This document shows, piece after piece, positions 54,432 to 63,078 of a DNA stretch of 64,000 bases. The number at the start of each line of letters is the position of its first letter. The stretch's first letter is position 1. The DNA lies in assembly GCA_964626015.1 (NCBI GenBank), contig CAZVCC010000001.1, positions 77,369 to 141,368 on the forward strand, written 5' to 3'. Under the pieces are notes generated by a model. The model saw nothing but the letters and a program-made list of their open reading frames with translations, was not told where the DNA came from and searched no databases. This DNA is from CAIKZJ01 sp964626015. GTDB lineage: Bacteria > Bacteroidota > Ignavibacteria > Tepidaquicellales > Tepidaquicellaceae. Position numbers and translations under genes: made by a program.

Positions 54432-56096
54432 TTGAAAAAGAAATACACACCGAAGTTATGGACGGCAATTAAGGAAGGATATACAAGAGATAAGTTCTTT
54501 TCAGATTTATCAGCGGGTGTTATTGTCGGGATAGTTGCATTACCACTTGCTATAGCATTTGCTATAGCTTCGGGTGTTAAGCCAGAACAGGGACTTTATA
54601 CGGCAATAATAGCGGGATTATTAGTTTCACTTCTTGGCGGGAGCAGGGTTCAGATAGCGGGACCGACTGGTGCGTTTATAGTCATAATATACGGCATAGT
54701 ACAGAAATACGGGTATGACGGGCTTGCAATAGCAACATTCATGGCGGGAGCAATACTTGTATTAATGGGGATTGCCAGACTTGGGACATTATTAAAATTT
54801 ATACCTTATCCTTTAGTTGTTGGATTTACGAGCGGTGTTGCTGTTATAATATTTACATCGCAGATTAAAGATATGTTCGGATTACAGATAACCGAGCTTC
54901 CGGCAGATTTTATTTCAAAGTGGGTAGTATACTTCAAAGAGTTTACAGCAATAAATTACAATGCATTACTTATCGGAGGTATCTCACTTTTAATTCTTAT
55001 TTTCTGGCCGAGAGTTTCACATAAAATACCCTCGCCACTAGTTGTAATTATTGTAATGACAGTTATCGTGCAAGTGTTCGACATTAAAGTGGATACAATA
55101 CAGAGCAGGTTTGGAGAAGTACCTAATTCGTTACCAACACCACAAATACCAAATATAACGTTTGATAAAATTATGGGTGTATTTTCTCCGGCGGTAACAA
55201 TAGCATTACTGGGTGCGATTGAATCCCTTCTTTCCGCATCCGTGGCAGATGGTATGATACGATCAAGACACAGGTCTAACATGGAACTAATAGCTCAGGG
55301 AGTAGCTAATATATTTTCGCCTTTATTTGGCGGGATTCCTGCAACGGGCGCGATAGCAAGAACAGCAACTAACGTAAAAAACGGAGCAAAGACTCCTGTT
55401 GCGGGTATAGTTCATTCAGTTGTTTTATTGTTAATAATGTTATTCTTTGGTAAATGGGCTGCACTGATTCCGATACCTGCATTATCTGCGATACTCATTA
55501 TAGTTTCATACAACATGAGCGAGTGGCGATCATTTAAGAAACTTTTAAGAAGTCCGAAGAGTGATATTATAATTTTGATTGTAACTTTTATACTTACAGT
55601 AGTATTTGACCTAACAATAGCCATTGAGGTCGGGGTTGTTCTTTCGGCGTTATTCTTCATGAGGAGAATGGCTGAAGTATCACAGGTGAATGCAATCACA
55701 AAAGATATAAAAGATGAACTGGAAGATAAATTTGAAAGCGACGAAGGCGAGATAAAGATGCCGGAGGGTGTTGAGATATTTGAGGTACACGGCTCGTTAT
55801 TCTTCGGCGCAGTAGAGCAGTTCACTGAATCATTAAGGCCCGTTGAAAAGAAGCCCAAGTATTTAATTCTCGAAATGAAGCATCTGCTGCTTATAGATGC
55901 GACCGGATTGAGAGCACTTGAGGACCTTGAATCAACTTTAAAAGTACAGAAAACAAAGTTTATAATATCTGGTTTGCATAAGCAGCCGTTATTTGCGATG
56001 GTACAATCGGGTTTACTGGATAAAATAGGAGATGAGCATTTATTCGGGAGTGTAATAGAAGCTTTAGCCTATATTGAAGAAAATAAAAGAAGGTAA
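54432..56096 (+). CDS. SulP-family anion transporter with STAS domain
   Basis: A 554-residue protein with about twelve or more helices (about 25-400) with the family motif SAGVIVGIVALPLAIAFAIASG, and a C-terminal STAS domain (about 440-550; LLLIDATGLRALEDL). SulP proteins move sulfate, bicarbonate or organic anions, often with sodium or protons. The start is TTG at 54432 after GAGGA about 9 bases upstream. The substrate cannot be read from sequence. It lies between queF and fumC. Confidence 0.93.
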   Translation: MKKKYTPKLWTAIKEGYTRDKFFSDLSAGVIVGIVALPLAIAFAIASGVKPEQGLYTAIIAGLLVSLLGGSRVQIAGPTGAFIVIIYGIVQKYGYDGLAIATFMAGAILVLMGIARLGTLLKFIPYPLVVGFTSGVAVIIFTSQIKDMFGLQITELPADFISKWVVYFKEFTAINYNALLIGGISLLILIFWPRVSHKIPSPLVVIIVMTVIVQVFDIKVDTIQSRFGEVPNSLPTPQIPNITFDKIMGVFSPAVTIALLGAIESLLSASVADGMIRSRHRSNMELIAQGVANIFSPLFGGIPATGAIARTATNVKNGAKTPVAGIVHSVVLLLIMLFFGKWAALIPIPALSAILIIVSYNMSEWRSFKKLLRSPKSDIIILIVTFILTVVFDLTIAIEVGVVLSALFFMRRMAEVSQVNAITKDIKDELEDKFESDEGEIKMPEGVEIFEVHGSLFFGAVEQFTESLRPVEKKPKYLILEMKHLLLIDATGLRALEDLESTLKVQKTKFIISGLHKQPLFAMVQSGLLDKIGDEHLFGSVIEALAYIEENKRR

Positions 56097-56128
56097 ATAA
56101 ATAATATTATTAATTTAAACAAAGTATT

Positions 56129-57520
56129 ATGGATTACAGAGTAGAACACGACACGATGGGTGAAGTAAGGGTTCCCGCGGAAAAGTACTGGGGAGCACAA
56201 ACCCAAAGGTCAAGAGAGAACTTCACTATCGGAGCACAGCTAATGCCGAAGGAAGTGATTTACGCTTTTGCGATATTAAAGAAAGCTGCTGCGATGGCGA
56301 ATCATGAATGCGGTGTACTGCCGAAAGAAAAGATGGAACTGATTGGTAAGGTTTGCGATGAAATTCTTAACGGTGACCTTGATGACCAGTTTCCTTTAGT
56401 TGTGTGGCAGACTGGTTCAGGGACGCAATCGAACATGAACGTTAATGAAGTGATTGCGAACAGGGCGCATGTACTGAGCGGTGGGAAGCTTACGGATGAG
56501 AAAAAAGTACTTCATCCGAATGATGACGTGAACAAATCTCAATCTTCAAACGACACTTTCCCGACAGCGATGCACATTGCGGGCTATAAGATGATAGTTG
56601 AGAACACTATTCCCAAAGCTACGAGCTTAATGAGAACGCTGAAAGAAAAGTCGGAGAAGTTTATGGATATAGTTAAGATTGGAAGAACACACTTAATGGA
56701 TGCGACTCCGCTCACGCTGGGTCAGGAGTTTTCAGGTTATGTATCGCAGATAGACCATGGAATAAGAGCTATTAAGAATTCTTTGGCTCATCTTTCTGAA
56801 CTTGCTTTAGGGGGTTCTGCAGTAGGAACAGGATTGAATGTACCGAAGAATTATGATGTGATAGTTGCAAAGTATATTTCGGAACTGACGGGGTATCCCT
56901 TTAAAACGGCGGAGAATAAGTTTGAATCGCTTGCGGCACACGATGCGATGGTTGAATCATCGGGAGCGGTAAAGACGCTTGCTGTGAGTCTGATGAAGAT
57001 TGCGAATGACATCAGGCTTCTTGCATCGGGACCGAGGAGCGGAATAGGGGAGTTAATAATTCCCGAAAATGAACCGGGCTCTTCAATCATGCCGGGGAAG
57101 GTGAATCCGACGCAAGCTGAAGCGATGACGATGGTTTGTGCGCAGGTGATTGGTAATGACGTTGCGATAACGACAGGCGGAATATACGGACACTTTGAGC
57201 TGAACGTATTTAAGCCGGTGATGATAACTAACTTGCTTCATTCGGCGCGGCTGCTTGGCGATGCATGCGATTCATTCAATGAGCACTGTGCGGTGGGGAT
57301 TGAGCCGAATCATTCTGTGATAAGCAGACACGTTGAAAACTCATTGATGCTCGTTACTGCCTTGAATACTCATATCGGTTATGAAAAAGCCGCAAAGATT
57401 GCGAAGAAGGCGCATAAAGAAAATAAGACTCTGAGGGAAGCGGCTCTCGAGCTTGAATTTCTAACAGAGGAAGAATTCGAGAAATGGGTGGTGCCGAAGA
57501 ATATGGTTGGGAATCTGTAA
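56129..57520 (+). CDS. fumC: Class II fumarate hydratase
   Basis: Converts fumarate and malate in the TCA cycle. The 463-residue protein has GSGTQSNMNVNEV, a conserved NKSQSSNDTFPTAMH, GRTHLMDATP and the superfamily signature GSSIMPGKVNPTQ that holds the catalytic Ser loop. It uses no iron-sulfur cluster. A strong bidirectional terminator follows. Confidence 0.97.
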   Translation: MDYRVEHDTMGEVRVPAEKYWGAQTQRSRENFTIGAQLMPKEVIYAFAILKKAAAMANHECGVLPKEKMELIGKVCDEILNGDLDDQFPLVVWQTGSGTQSNMNVNEVIANRAHVLSGGKLTDEKKVLHPNDDVNKSQSSNDTFPTAMHIAGYKMIVENTIPKATSLMRTLKEKSEKFMDIVKIGRTHLMDATPLTLGQEFSGYVSQIDHGIRAIKNSLAHLSELALGGSAVGTGLNVPKNYDVIVAKYISELTGYPFKTAENKFESLAAHDAMVESSGAVKTLAVSLMKIANDIRLLASGPRSGIGELIIPENEPGSSIMPGKVNPTQAEAMTMVCAQVIGNDVAITTGGIYGHFELNVFKPVMITNLLHSARLLGDACDSFNEHCAVGIEPNHSVISRHVENSLMLVTALNTHIGYEKAAKIAKKAHKENKTLREAALELEFLTEEEFEKWVVPKNMVGNL

Positions 57521-57546
57521 ATTAATATCAATTTACAATAATTATA

Positions 57547-57575
57547 AAACAGGAGTGAATCACACTCCTGTTTTT
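57547..57575. terminator. Bidirectional terminator between fumC and the exported protein gene
   Basis: A 9-bp stem ACAGGAGTG/CACTCCTGT (57549-57557 with 57563-57571) with loop AATCA is flanked by A-rich and T-rich sequence on both sides. It serves the two convergent genes. Confidence 0.88.
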
Positions 57576-57588
57576 ATTTCTATAAGAA

Positions 57589-59037
57589 TTAATTTCCTAT
57601 ACCAACAGAAACTCCGAGTCGCTGTCCCTTACCCGAGGGAACAAATAATTTTTTCTCTGGTTTTACTTTTTTCCTTTCTTTGTTTCCCTTTTTCTTGCTT
57701 TGATCATCTTCATCCTCACTTCCTGCAAGTGCATTAATTGCCTGCGTAAACCAGTCCGTTGTAAGTTCCGTGTTTTTCTGTATCCACTCAGATTTCTTTT
57801 CGAAGTCATTTAAATCAGTAGCAGCATCAATACCGTCTTTCATATGCTGTATGTCGTCAAATTCTTTTATCTCTTCCTTGCCAAGTTCTTTATTGAATTG
57901 TTCTTTAGCGTATTTTTTAGCTCCATCTGTAGCTCGTTTAGTAAAATCCTTCCGCATGCTGTAATCAGCTTCCATCGGGTCATCCATCCTTTCGTACAGA
58001 AAACCGCTACCGCTATTTAAGTCCTTAGAATCTCTGATAATCCATCCCGTATTTTCGATTGTTTTATTAAATTCAGGAGACGGACCTGTGTATTGAATGC
58101 TCTTGAATCTCCATATCGGCAGCTGTTTACCGGAAGGTGTGGTGAATACGTCACGTCCGGGTTCATCATCATAAGTCACTGATATATTATAATCATCATT
58201 TCCGAATGCAGTTACCCTGCCTTTGTCATCTCTGGAAACCTGTATGTATGATGGTCTATAGAGTTCGATGTCCGACTTGTAATAAGCTTCCGGAAACAGT
58301 CTTGCATAATAGCCGTTATTCAGATAATACCACATTCCACGGTTTATTTGTTCCTTGTATGGGTTAGTCACTGTAACACCTGTCTCGCTGAATACAAAAT
58401 TTTCTAAATCAGTGAAATTCGATGTCGGGTTAGTCATTCGGTTTCTCAAATCTTTATAATATTTTGCGGCTGATGTAAGATTATCGGGAAGCATGTCCAT
58501 AGCAATCTCGGTCGGATTAACTTCTAGTTTAAGCATGTCAGAAGTAGTAAGCAGCGGCTTGACTTTTGCCTGAAATTCTGCTGGCAGGTCAGTGAACTTC
58601 GTTTGTGTCTGTATTGCCCAGAGAAGAACCTGTACATCTCTCTGATCTATTTCAGGATGCTCAGCTGAACGCACGAGAATATTCTCAACTACATCACCGA
58701 CTCTTCCCTTCAATGGAGCGAGTTTATAACCATTACCGGATGAGGGGCGCTGAGTTCCTGCCTTTAGACAGAACGTCTTAACGGTAAGTCTGTAGTATCC
58801 CGGAAAATACTCAAAAGAGTAATCGGGAGGTACCTGAACGGTTCGATGTGATTCAATGGTCTTAAGCCAGAATGCTTCGGGCTGCGCGTCCGAAAGACTT
58901 GTGGAGATATTTTTTTCTTCCGGAAGTTCGGTAATGTTTAACTTTTCAGTAGCTTTCTTTAATATGTCATCTAACTGACCGTATGAGACACTTGTTACTA
59001 AAAGAATCAATAAAATAGAGAGAAGATAATTTTTCAT
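57589..59037 (-). CDS. Large exported protein of unknown family
   Basis: A 482-residue protein with a signal peptide (about 1-20). The middle contains a block with TFCLKAGTQRPSSGNGYKLAPLKG and then DVQVLLWAIQ, which I recall in uncharacterised exported proteins of similar bacteria but cannot name. The second half has charged helices (about 355-450) and a very basic KKKGNKERKKVKPEKK tail. There is no lipobox. It could be a surface or secretion-linked protein. It stands alone, with an 815-base gene-free region upstream. Confidence 0.6.
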   Translation of the reverse strand: MKNYLLSILLILLVTSVSYGQLDDILKKATEKLNITELPEEKNISTSLSDAQPEAFWLKTIESHRTVQVPPDYSFEYFPGYYRLTVKTFCLKAGTQRPSSGNGYKLAPLKGRVGDVVENILVRSAEHPEIDQRDVQVLLWAIQTQTKFTDLPAEFQAKVKPLLTTSDMLKLEVNPTEIAMDMLPDNLTSAAKYYKDLRNRMTNPTSNFTDLENFVFSETGVTVTNPYKEQINRGMWYYLNNGYYARLFPEAYYKSDIELYRPSYIQVSRDDKGRVTAFGNDDYNISVTYDDEPGRDVFTTPSGKQLPIWRFKSIQYTGPSPEFNKTIENTGWIIRDSKDLNSGSGFLYERMDDPMEADYSMRKDFTKRATDGAKKYAKEQFNKELGKEEIKEFDDIQHMKDGIDAATDLNDFEKKSEWIQKNTELTTDWFTQAINALAGSEDEDDQSKKKGNKERKKVKPEKKLFVPSGKGQRLGVSVGIGN

Positions 59038-59184
59038 AGTTTTTAATTTTTTGTGATTTAATTATTAACTATACAAAATGTATTACACTAAATAACACTT
59101 CGGAAACCAATTTAGTTTATAAAGAAAATTTAATTTCGAAGCTTAGAACGCAAAGCGAAATAGATAAATATTTTTCCTTCTCCC

Positions 59185-59213
59185 TTGACATTTACAAAAA
59201 ATATATCTATTTT
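59185..59213 (+). promoter_or_regulatory. Possible sigma-70-like promoter in the gene-free region
   Basis: TTGACA (59185-59190) and TATTTT (59208-59213) are 17 bases apart. No gene begins soon after it on the plus strand; the next starts at 59853. It is reported only as a base match and may be chance or the start of a long leader or small RNA. Confidence 0.2.
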
Positions 59214-59404
59214 ACTTTTAATTAATATGTCATTTGCTTGGCATCCTCTAAAAATGTCATTTCATTTGCATTATTAAGTAGATGTGGCTATATGTTCTTT
59301 AAATTTTGGTGCTTTCAGATACTGCTGAGAAAAATATTAATATTCTGTTGCAAATTCTGACCATAAAGTAAATATATTTTCCATATTTCATAATTTTCCT
59401 AAGT

Positions 59405-59442
59405 CCACTATAAATCCACTTCAAACCCACTTCTTATCCACT
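59405..59442 (+). repeat. Four CCACT repeats at exact 11-bp spacing
   Basis: CCACT begins at 59405, 59416, 59427 and 59438, so the copies lie exactly 11 bases apart. The third and fourth sit in CCCACTTC and TTATCCACTTA. All face the same side of the helix, the arrangement expected when a protein binds cooperatively. TTATCCACT is one base from a DnaA box (TTATCCACA). Confidence 0.6.
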
Positions 59443-59769
59443 TATTTTACACAAAAGCCTCGATGCATCTTCGATGAAAGATAGATGTTCTCGTGATGAT
59501 TGTTAATTCACCAATAATGGGTAGGTATTCTCAGACCCCTGTTGTATTTTCTTTTAAACTAAAGTTTCTTACTTCGGTATTTAATGGGAGTATTTACTTT
59601 AAATCCCCGTCTTAGCAAGGAGTCCTTCAAAATTTTAATAACATAGAAATCATAAGTTTTTAATATGTCGTTCCGTCCGGACTTTAAAAGCTATTTATTA
59701 TACTTAGTTATATAGCAAGAGTTTGAAAATTGGAAAGTTAGAGAACCACAAAAATATTTAATAGGAGAC

Positions 59770-59802
59770 ATGAAAAGGTATTTTATAAATCTTAATAAAT
59801 GA
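59770..59802 (+). CDS. Possible ten-codon leader frame upstream of the CoA-transferase
   Basis: ATG 59770 follows an AGGAG (59763-59767) and runs ten codons to TGA (sequence MKRYFINLNK). The spacing of two bases is shorter than usual for a ribosome site. It ends 50 bases before the CoA-transferase start. It may be a leader peptide or chance. Confidence 0.2.
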   Translation: MKRYFINLNK

Positions 59803-59852
59803 CTAATTTTACTAATATAAATATTTACCAAAAACATTAATTTCCTCGAAGA

Positions 59853-61166
59853 ATGTATAAACTCAATTACGCCAGTAAAGTAGTATCAGCTGAAGAAGCG
59901 GTAAAAGTAATAAAATCAAATGATTACGTACACATCCATGCAAACAGTGCTTATCCTGACGTGTTAATAAATGCAATGACTGACAGGTACAAAGAGTTGG
60001 AAAATGTGAAGGTAGCACACCTTACGACATTTCACAAAGCGCCATACGTTGACCCGAAAATGGAAGGGCATTTTACCCATCATGCATTGTTTTGTTCGGG
60101 TAACGTAAGGAAGGCTGTAAACGAAGGCAGAGCAGATTTTTATCCTGTATTCTTATCTGAAATTGGATGGTTATATGAACTTGGTAAACTTAATGTTGAT
60201 GTCTGCATGCTGCATTTATCGCCGCCTGACGAGCACGGTTACTGTTCGTTCGGCGTCAGCAATGAGGTATCAAAAATTGCGGCAGAAAATGCGAAAGTGA
60301 TAATAGCGCAGATAAATCCAAAGATGCCGAGAGTACTTGGTGATAACTTTATACATATAAGCAAGATAAAATATATTGTTGAAATTGACGAGCCGTTGCT
60401 TGAGGTCCCGATGGTTGACGCAAACGCAACAGAAGAAGATAAGAAAATATACAGTACTATAGCGGAATACATATCATCATTAATATGCGACGGTGCTACA
60501 CTGCAGATGGGGATTGGTGCCATACCTGATGCAGTACTTCCTTTCCTTCAGGAGAAGAAGAATCTCGGAATACATACCGAAATGTTTTCTGACGGTTTGA
60601 TTGACCTTATAGATTCTGGTGTTGTAAACGGCGAGAAAAAAACATTTATTCCGAATAAAGTTGTATCTTCATTCGTTATTGGTACAAACAAAGTTCACGA
60701 ATACATACACAACAATCCGTTGATAGAATTCCGTTCATCAAAGTTTGTGAACGACCCTGTGAATATTTCAAGAAACGACAACATGATTTCGATAAACTCT
60801 GCGATACAGGTTGATTTAAGCGGACAGGTATGCTCGGATTCAATGGGTACGAGAATATTTTCGGGATTCGGCGGGCAGGTAGACTTTGTGAGGGGTGCAA
60901 TGCGAAGCAAGGGAGGTGTATCAATTTTAGCTTTTGCTTCAACTACGAAGAATGACACTATATCTAAGATAGTACCGATGCTGACACAGGGTTCGGGAGT
61001 AGTTACGACGAGGGCGGACGTACAGACAATAATCACTGAATACGGGATAGCAGATTTATACGGAAAGACGTTAAGAGAAAGAACAAAACTGCTTATCAAT
61101 ATAGCCCACCCTAAATTCAGGGACGAACTCGAACAAAAAGCACGAGAGTTCAAATGGCTCTGGTAG
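59853..61166 (+). CDS. Acetyl-CoA hydrolase/transferase family CoA-transferase (4-hydroxybutyrate or butyryl-CoA:acetate type)
   Basis: A 437-residue CoA-transferase of the acetyl-CoA hydrolase/transferase family. The catalytic glutamate is E243 in GIHTEMFSDG, the CoA-binding QMGIGAIPD precedes it, and the C-terminal GSGVVTTRADVQ and ITEYGIADLYGKT match the family's second half. Length fits the 4-hydroxybutyrate or butyrate CoA-transferase subgroup rather than the longer succinyl-CoA:acetate enzymes. It would move CoA between acetate and short acyl groups. It overlaps queC by 13 bases. Confidence 0.9.
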   Translation: MYKLNYASKVVSAEEAVKVIKSNDYVHIHANSAYPDVLINAMTDRYKELENVKVAHLTTFHKAPYVDPKMEGHFTHHALFCSGNVRKAVNEGRADFYPVFLSEIGWLYELGKLNVDVCMLHLSPPDEHGYCSFGVSNEVSKIAAENAKVIIAQINPKMPRVLGDNFIHISKIKYIVEIDEPLLEVPMVDANATEEDKKIYSTIAEYISSLICDGATLQMGIGAIPDAVLPFLQEKKNLGIHTEMFSDGLIDLIDSGVVNGEKKTFIPNKVVSSFVIGTNKVHEYIHNNPLIEFRSSKFVNDPVNISRNDNMISINSAIQVDLSGQVCSDSMGTRIFSGFGGQVDFVRGAMRSKGGVSILAFASTTKNDTISKIVPMLTQGSGVVTTRADVQTIITEYGIADLYGKTLRERTKLLINIAHPKFRDELEQKAREFKWLW

Positions 61167-61849
61167 GGAAGCAAAAAGCCATAGTTTTAGTCAGCGGCGG
61201 TATGGACAGTTGTCTTACCGCCGCTTACGCTTTTGAAAAATATGAAGCAGCGTTTTTGCATGTGAACTACGGACAACGTACTCAGAGACGCGAGCTAAAA
61301 GCTTTCAACGATATAGCAAAATATTTCGGGGTGAAAGAAAAGCTTGTGGTTGATGTTTCACACTTAAAACAGATTGGCGGTTCTTCGTTAACTGATAGGC
61401 ATGAAAATGTTACGAAGGCTAACTTAAAAACTCATAAGATTCCGACGAGTTACGTTCCGTTCAGGAATGCTAATATACTTGCCGTAGCGGTAAGCTGGGC
61501 GGAAGTAATCGGAGCACGGGCGATTTACATAGGTGCCGTTGAGGAAGATTCAAGCGGTTACCCCGATTGCAGGAAAAGTTTTTTCAGAGCTTATGAGAAA
61601 ATGATAACGCTGGGGACTAAACCCGGTTCGGGAATCAAGATAAAGACACCTATAATAAACTTCAGTAAGAAACAGATAGTGGAAAAGTCATTGCAAAAGA
61701 AAGCACCGATTCATTTAACATGGTCATGTTACAAAAGCGAAACAAAAGCTTGCGGAGAATGCGACAGCTGTGCATTGAGGCTGCGCGGGTTTCAGCAGGC
61801 AGGAAAAAAAGACCCTATTGAATATAAGAAAATCTTAAAGTATCTTTAA
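61154..61849 (+). CDS. queC: 7-cyano-7-deazaguanine synthase QueC
   Basis: Makes preQ0 from carboxy-deazaguanine with ATP and ammonia. SGGMDS (14-19) is the ATP pyrophosphatase loop, and the zinc site is C192, C200, C203 and C206 (ACGECDSCALR). The start ATG at 61154 overlaps the end of the CoA-transferase by 13 bases; no other start codon fits. QueF, the next step, is at 54.0 kb. Confidence 0.95.
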   Translation: MALVGKQKAIVLVSGGMDSCLTAAYAFEKYEAAFLHVNYGQRTQRRELKAFNDIAKYFGVKEKLVVDVSHLKQIGGSSLTDRHENVTKANLKTHKIPTSYVPFRNANILAVAVSWAEVIGARAIYIGAVEEDSSGYPDCRKSFFRAYEKMITLGTKPGSGIKIKTPIINFSKKQIVEKSLQKKAPIHLTWSCYKSETKACGECDSCALRLRGFQQAGKKDPIEYKKILKYL

Positions 61850-61851
61850 GG

Positions 61852-62937
61852 ATGGAATACAGGAACAATAAATTTTTAAACATTGCGGCATCTTTATTTC
61901 TTGTCGGGTTTTCTTTTTATCTTTTAAAAGAGCTTCAGGCAATATTTCTTCCTTTCTTTATGGCGGTGATAATCTCATTTTTATTTGAGCCGTTTTACGA
62001 ATGGATGAAGGGAAAGAAAGTACCGGGACCGGCTGCATTAGTAATAGTACTGCTGTCAATACTTGTGATAGCTAACATATCGAGTGTTTTTATTTTCACG
62101 AGTATAACATCGTTCAATGCCGAGCTGCCAAAGTACATGCAAAAAGGAGAGGAGCTGGTAAATTCCACTGAGCAGTTACTTCACAGTTACAGGCTGATAC
62201 CTGAGGGTGAAAGGGCTATTGATATTAAGAAATATCTTAATGCGGAGACACTCGGGGGGATATTGACGACTCTTATTTCGGGAGTTGCGGGACTGTTTAC
62301 GAATTTTCTTCTAATACTGATTTACGTGCTTTTTTTACTGACGGAATTCGGAAGCATTAGGAAGAGAATCGGCAAGGCGTTTGACAGTTCAAAAGCAAAA
62401 AGCATTAACGATACACTTTCAGCTATACTGACAGACGTGAGAAAATATCTGATTGGAAAGACGCTTATAAATTTTTCGCACGGTGTTGCAACTCTGATAA
62501 TATTCTGGATATTCGGGCTGGACTTTGCGCTTGTTTGGGCACTGATGACATTTTTGCTGGCATATATTCCAAACATAGGAGCTTTTATTGCAACGCTGCT
62601 TCCGTTTCTGACATCGCTGATACAGTATGACAACATATTCACTCCGATACTGCTTGTGATAATACTTGCTGTAGTGGGGTTTGTTTTCGGGAATGTTATT
62701 GAGCCAAAGGTCATGGGAGAGAAGCTGAATCTGAGTCCGATACTTTTGATATTCTCACTTATTTTCTGGGGGTATTTGTGGGGAGTTGTGGGGATGATAC
62801 TTTCGGTGCCTGTGATGAGTATGATAAAAATTGTGCTGAGTAAGTTTGAGTCGACGAAGCCTATAGCGATAATGATGTCGAATGTTGTGGAGGAGAGGAA
62901 AAACCCGAATCAGACGAAGATGGAGTTTAAGGAGTAG
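61852..62937 (+). CDS. AI-2E family (PerM-like) membrane protein
   Basis: A 361-residue inner-membrane protein with seven or eight helices. The family's conserved IPNIGAFIATLLP and GNVIEPKVMGEKLNLSPILLIFSLIFWGYLWG segments are both present. AI-2E proteins export small molecules or act as sodium/proton antiporters; a role in autoinducer export is only one option. The gene starts two bases after queC. Confidence 0.92.
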   Translation: MEYRNNKFLNIAASLFLVGFSFYLLKELQAIFLPFFMAVIISFLFEPFYEWMKGKKVPGPAALVIVLLSILVIANISSVFIFTSITSFNAELPKYMQKGEELVNSTEQLLHSYRLIPEGERAIDIKKYLNAETLGGILTTLISGVAGLFTNFLLILIYVLFLLTEFGSIRKRIGKAFDSSKAKSINDTLSAILTDVRKYLIGKTLINFSHGVATLIIFWIFGLDFALVWALMTFLLAYIPNIGAFIATLLPFLTSLIQYDNIFTPILLVIILAVVGFVFGNVIEPKVMGEKLNLSPILLIFSLIFWGYLWGVVGMILSVPVMSMIKIVLSKFESTKPIAIMMSNVVEERKNPNQTKMEFKE

Positions 62938-62946
62938 GTGTATAGA

Positions 62947-62985
62947 ACACGGATTATCGCGGTTTGGGCGGATGGACAAGGATTT
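62947..62985 (+). repeat. Short degenerate CGGAT tandem in the pckG leader
   Basis: CGGATT (62950), CGGTTT (62960), CGGATG (62969) and AGGATT (62979) follow one another at 9-10-base steps. The block is much more G-rich than the surrounding spacer. It looks like a fragment of the CGGAT-type intergenic repeats found in several genomes; that likeness is from memory. Confidence 0.4.
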
Positions 62986-63078
62986 TTATGACAAGAATAA
63001 AGTAAAAGGTATATTTTTAAATTATATATCTCTTTTTCAATAATTACTTAAATAAATAATATAAAAGAAAGGTACACA

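Larger units (their letters stand above)
59038..59852. other. 815-base gene-free region
   Basis: I see no open reading frame longer than a few tens of codons and no RNA gene. It holds a phased CCACT repeat (59405-59442), a GTCCGGAC palindrome (59675-59682), a possible TTGACA promoter (59185-59213), and a ten-codon frame (59770-59802). The exported protein gene must be promoted from its left end and the CoA-transferase gene from its right end. The rest looks like unconstrained AT-rich sequence. Confidence 0.6.

Noticed and set aside
59403..59453. Replication origin based on DnaA-like TTATCCACT
   Set aside because: Only one near-match exists, no dnaA or dnaN lies nearby, and AT-rich unwinding repeats are not evident.
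60695..61174. 159-codon minus-strand frame
   Set aside because: It is the shadow of the CoA-transferase gene, whose catalytic motifs are clear on the other strand.
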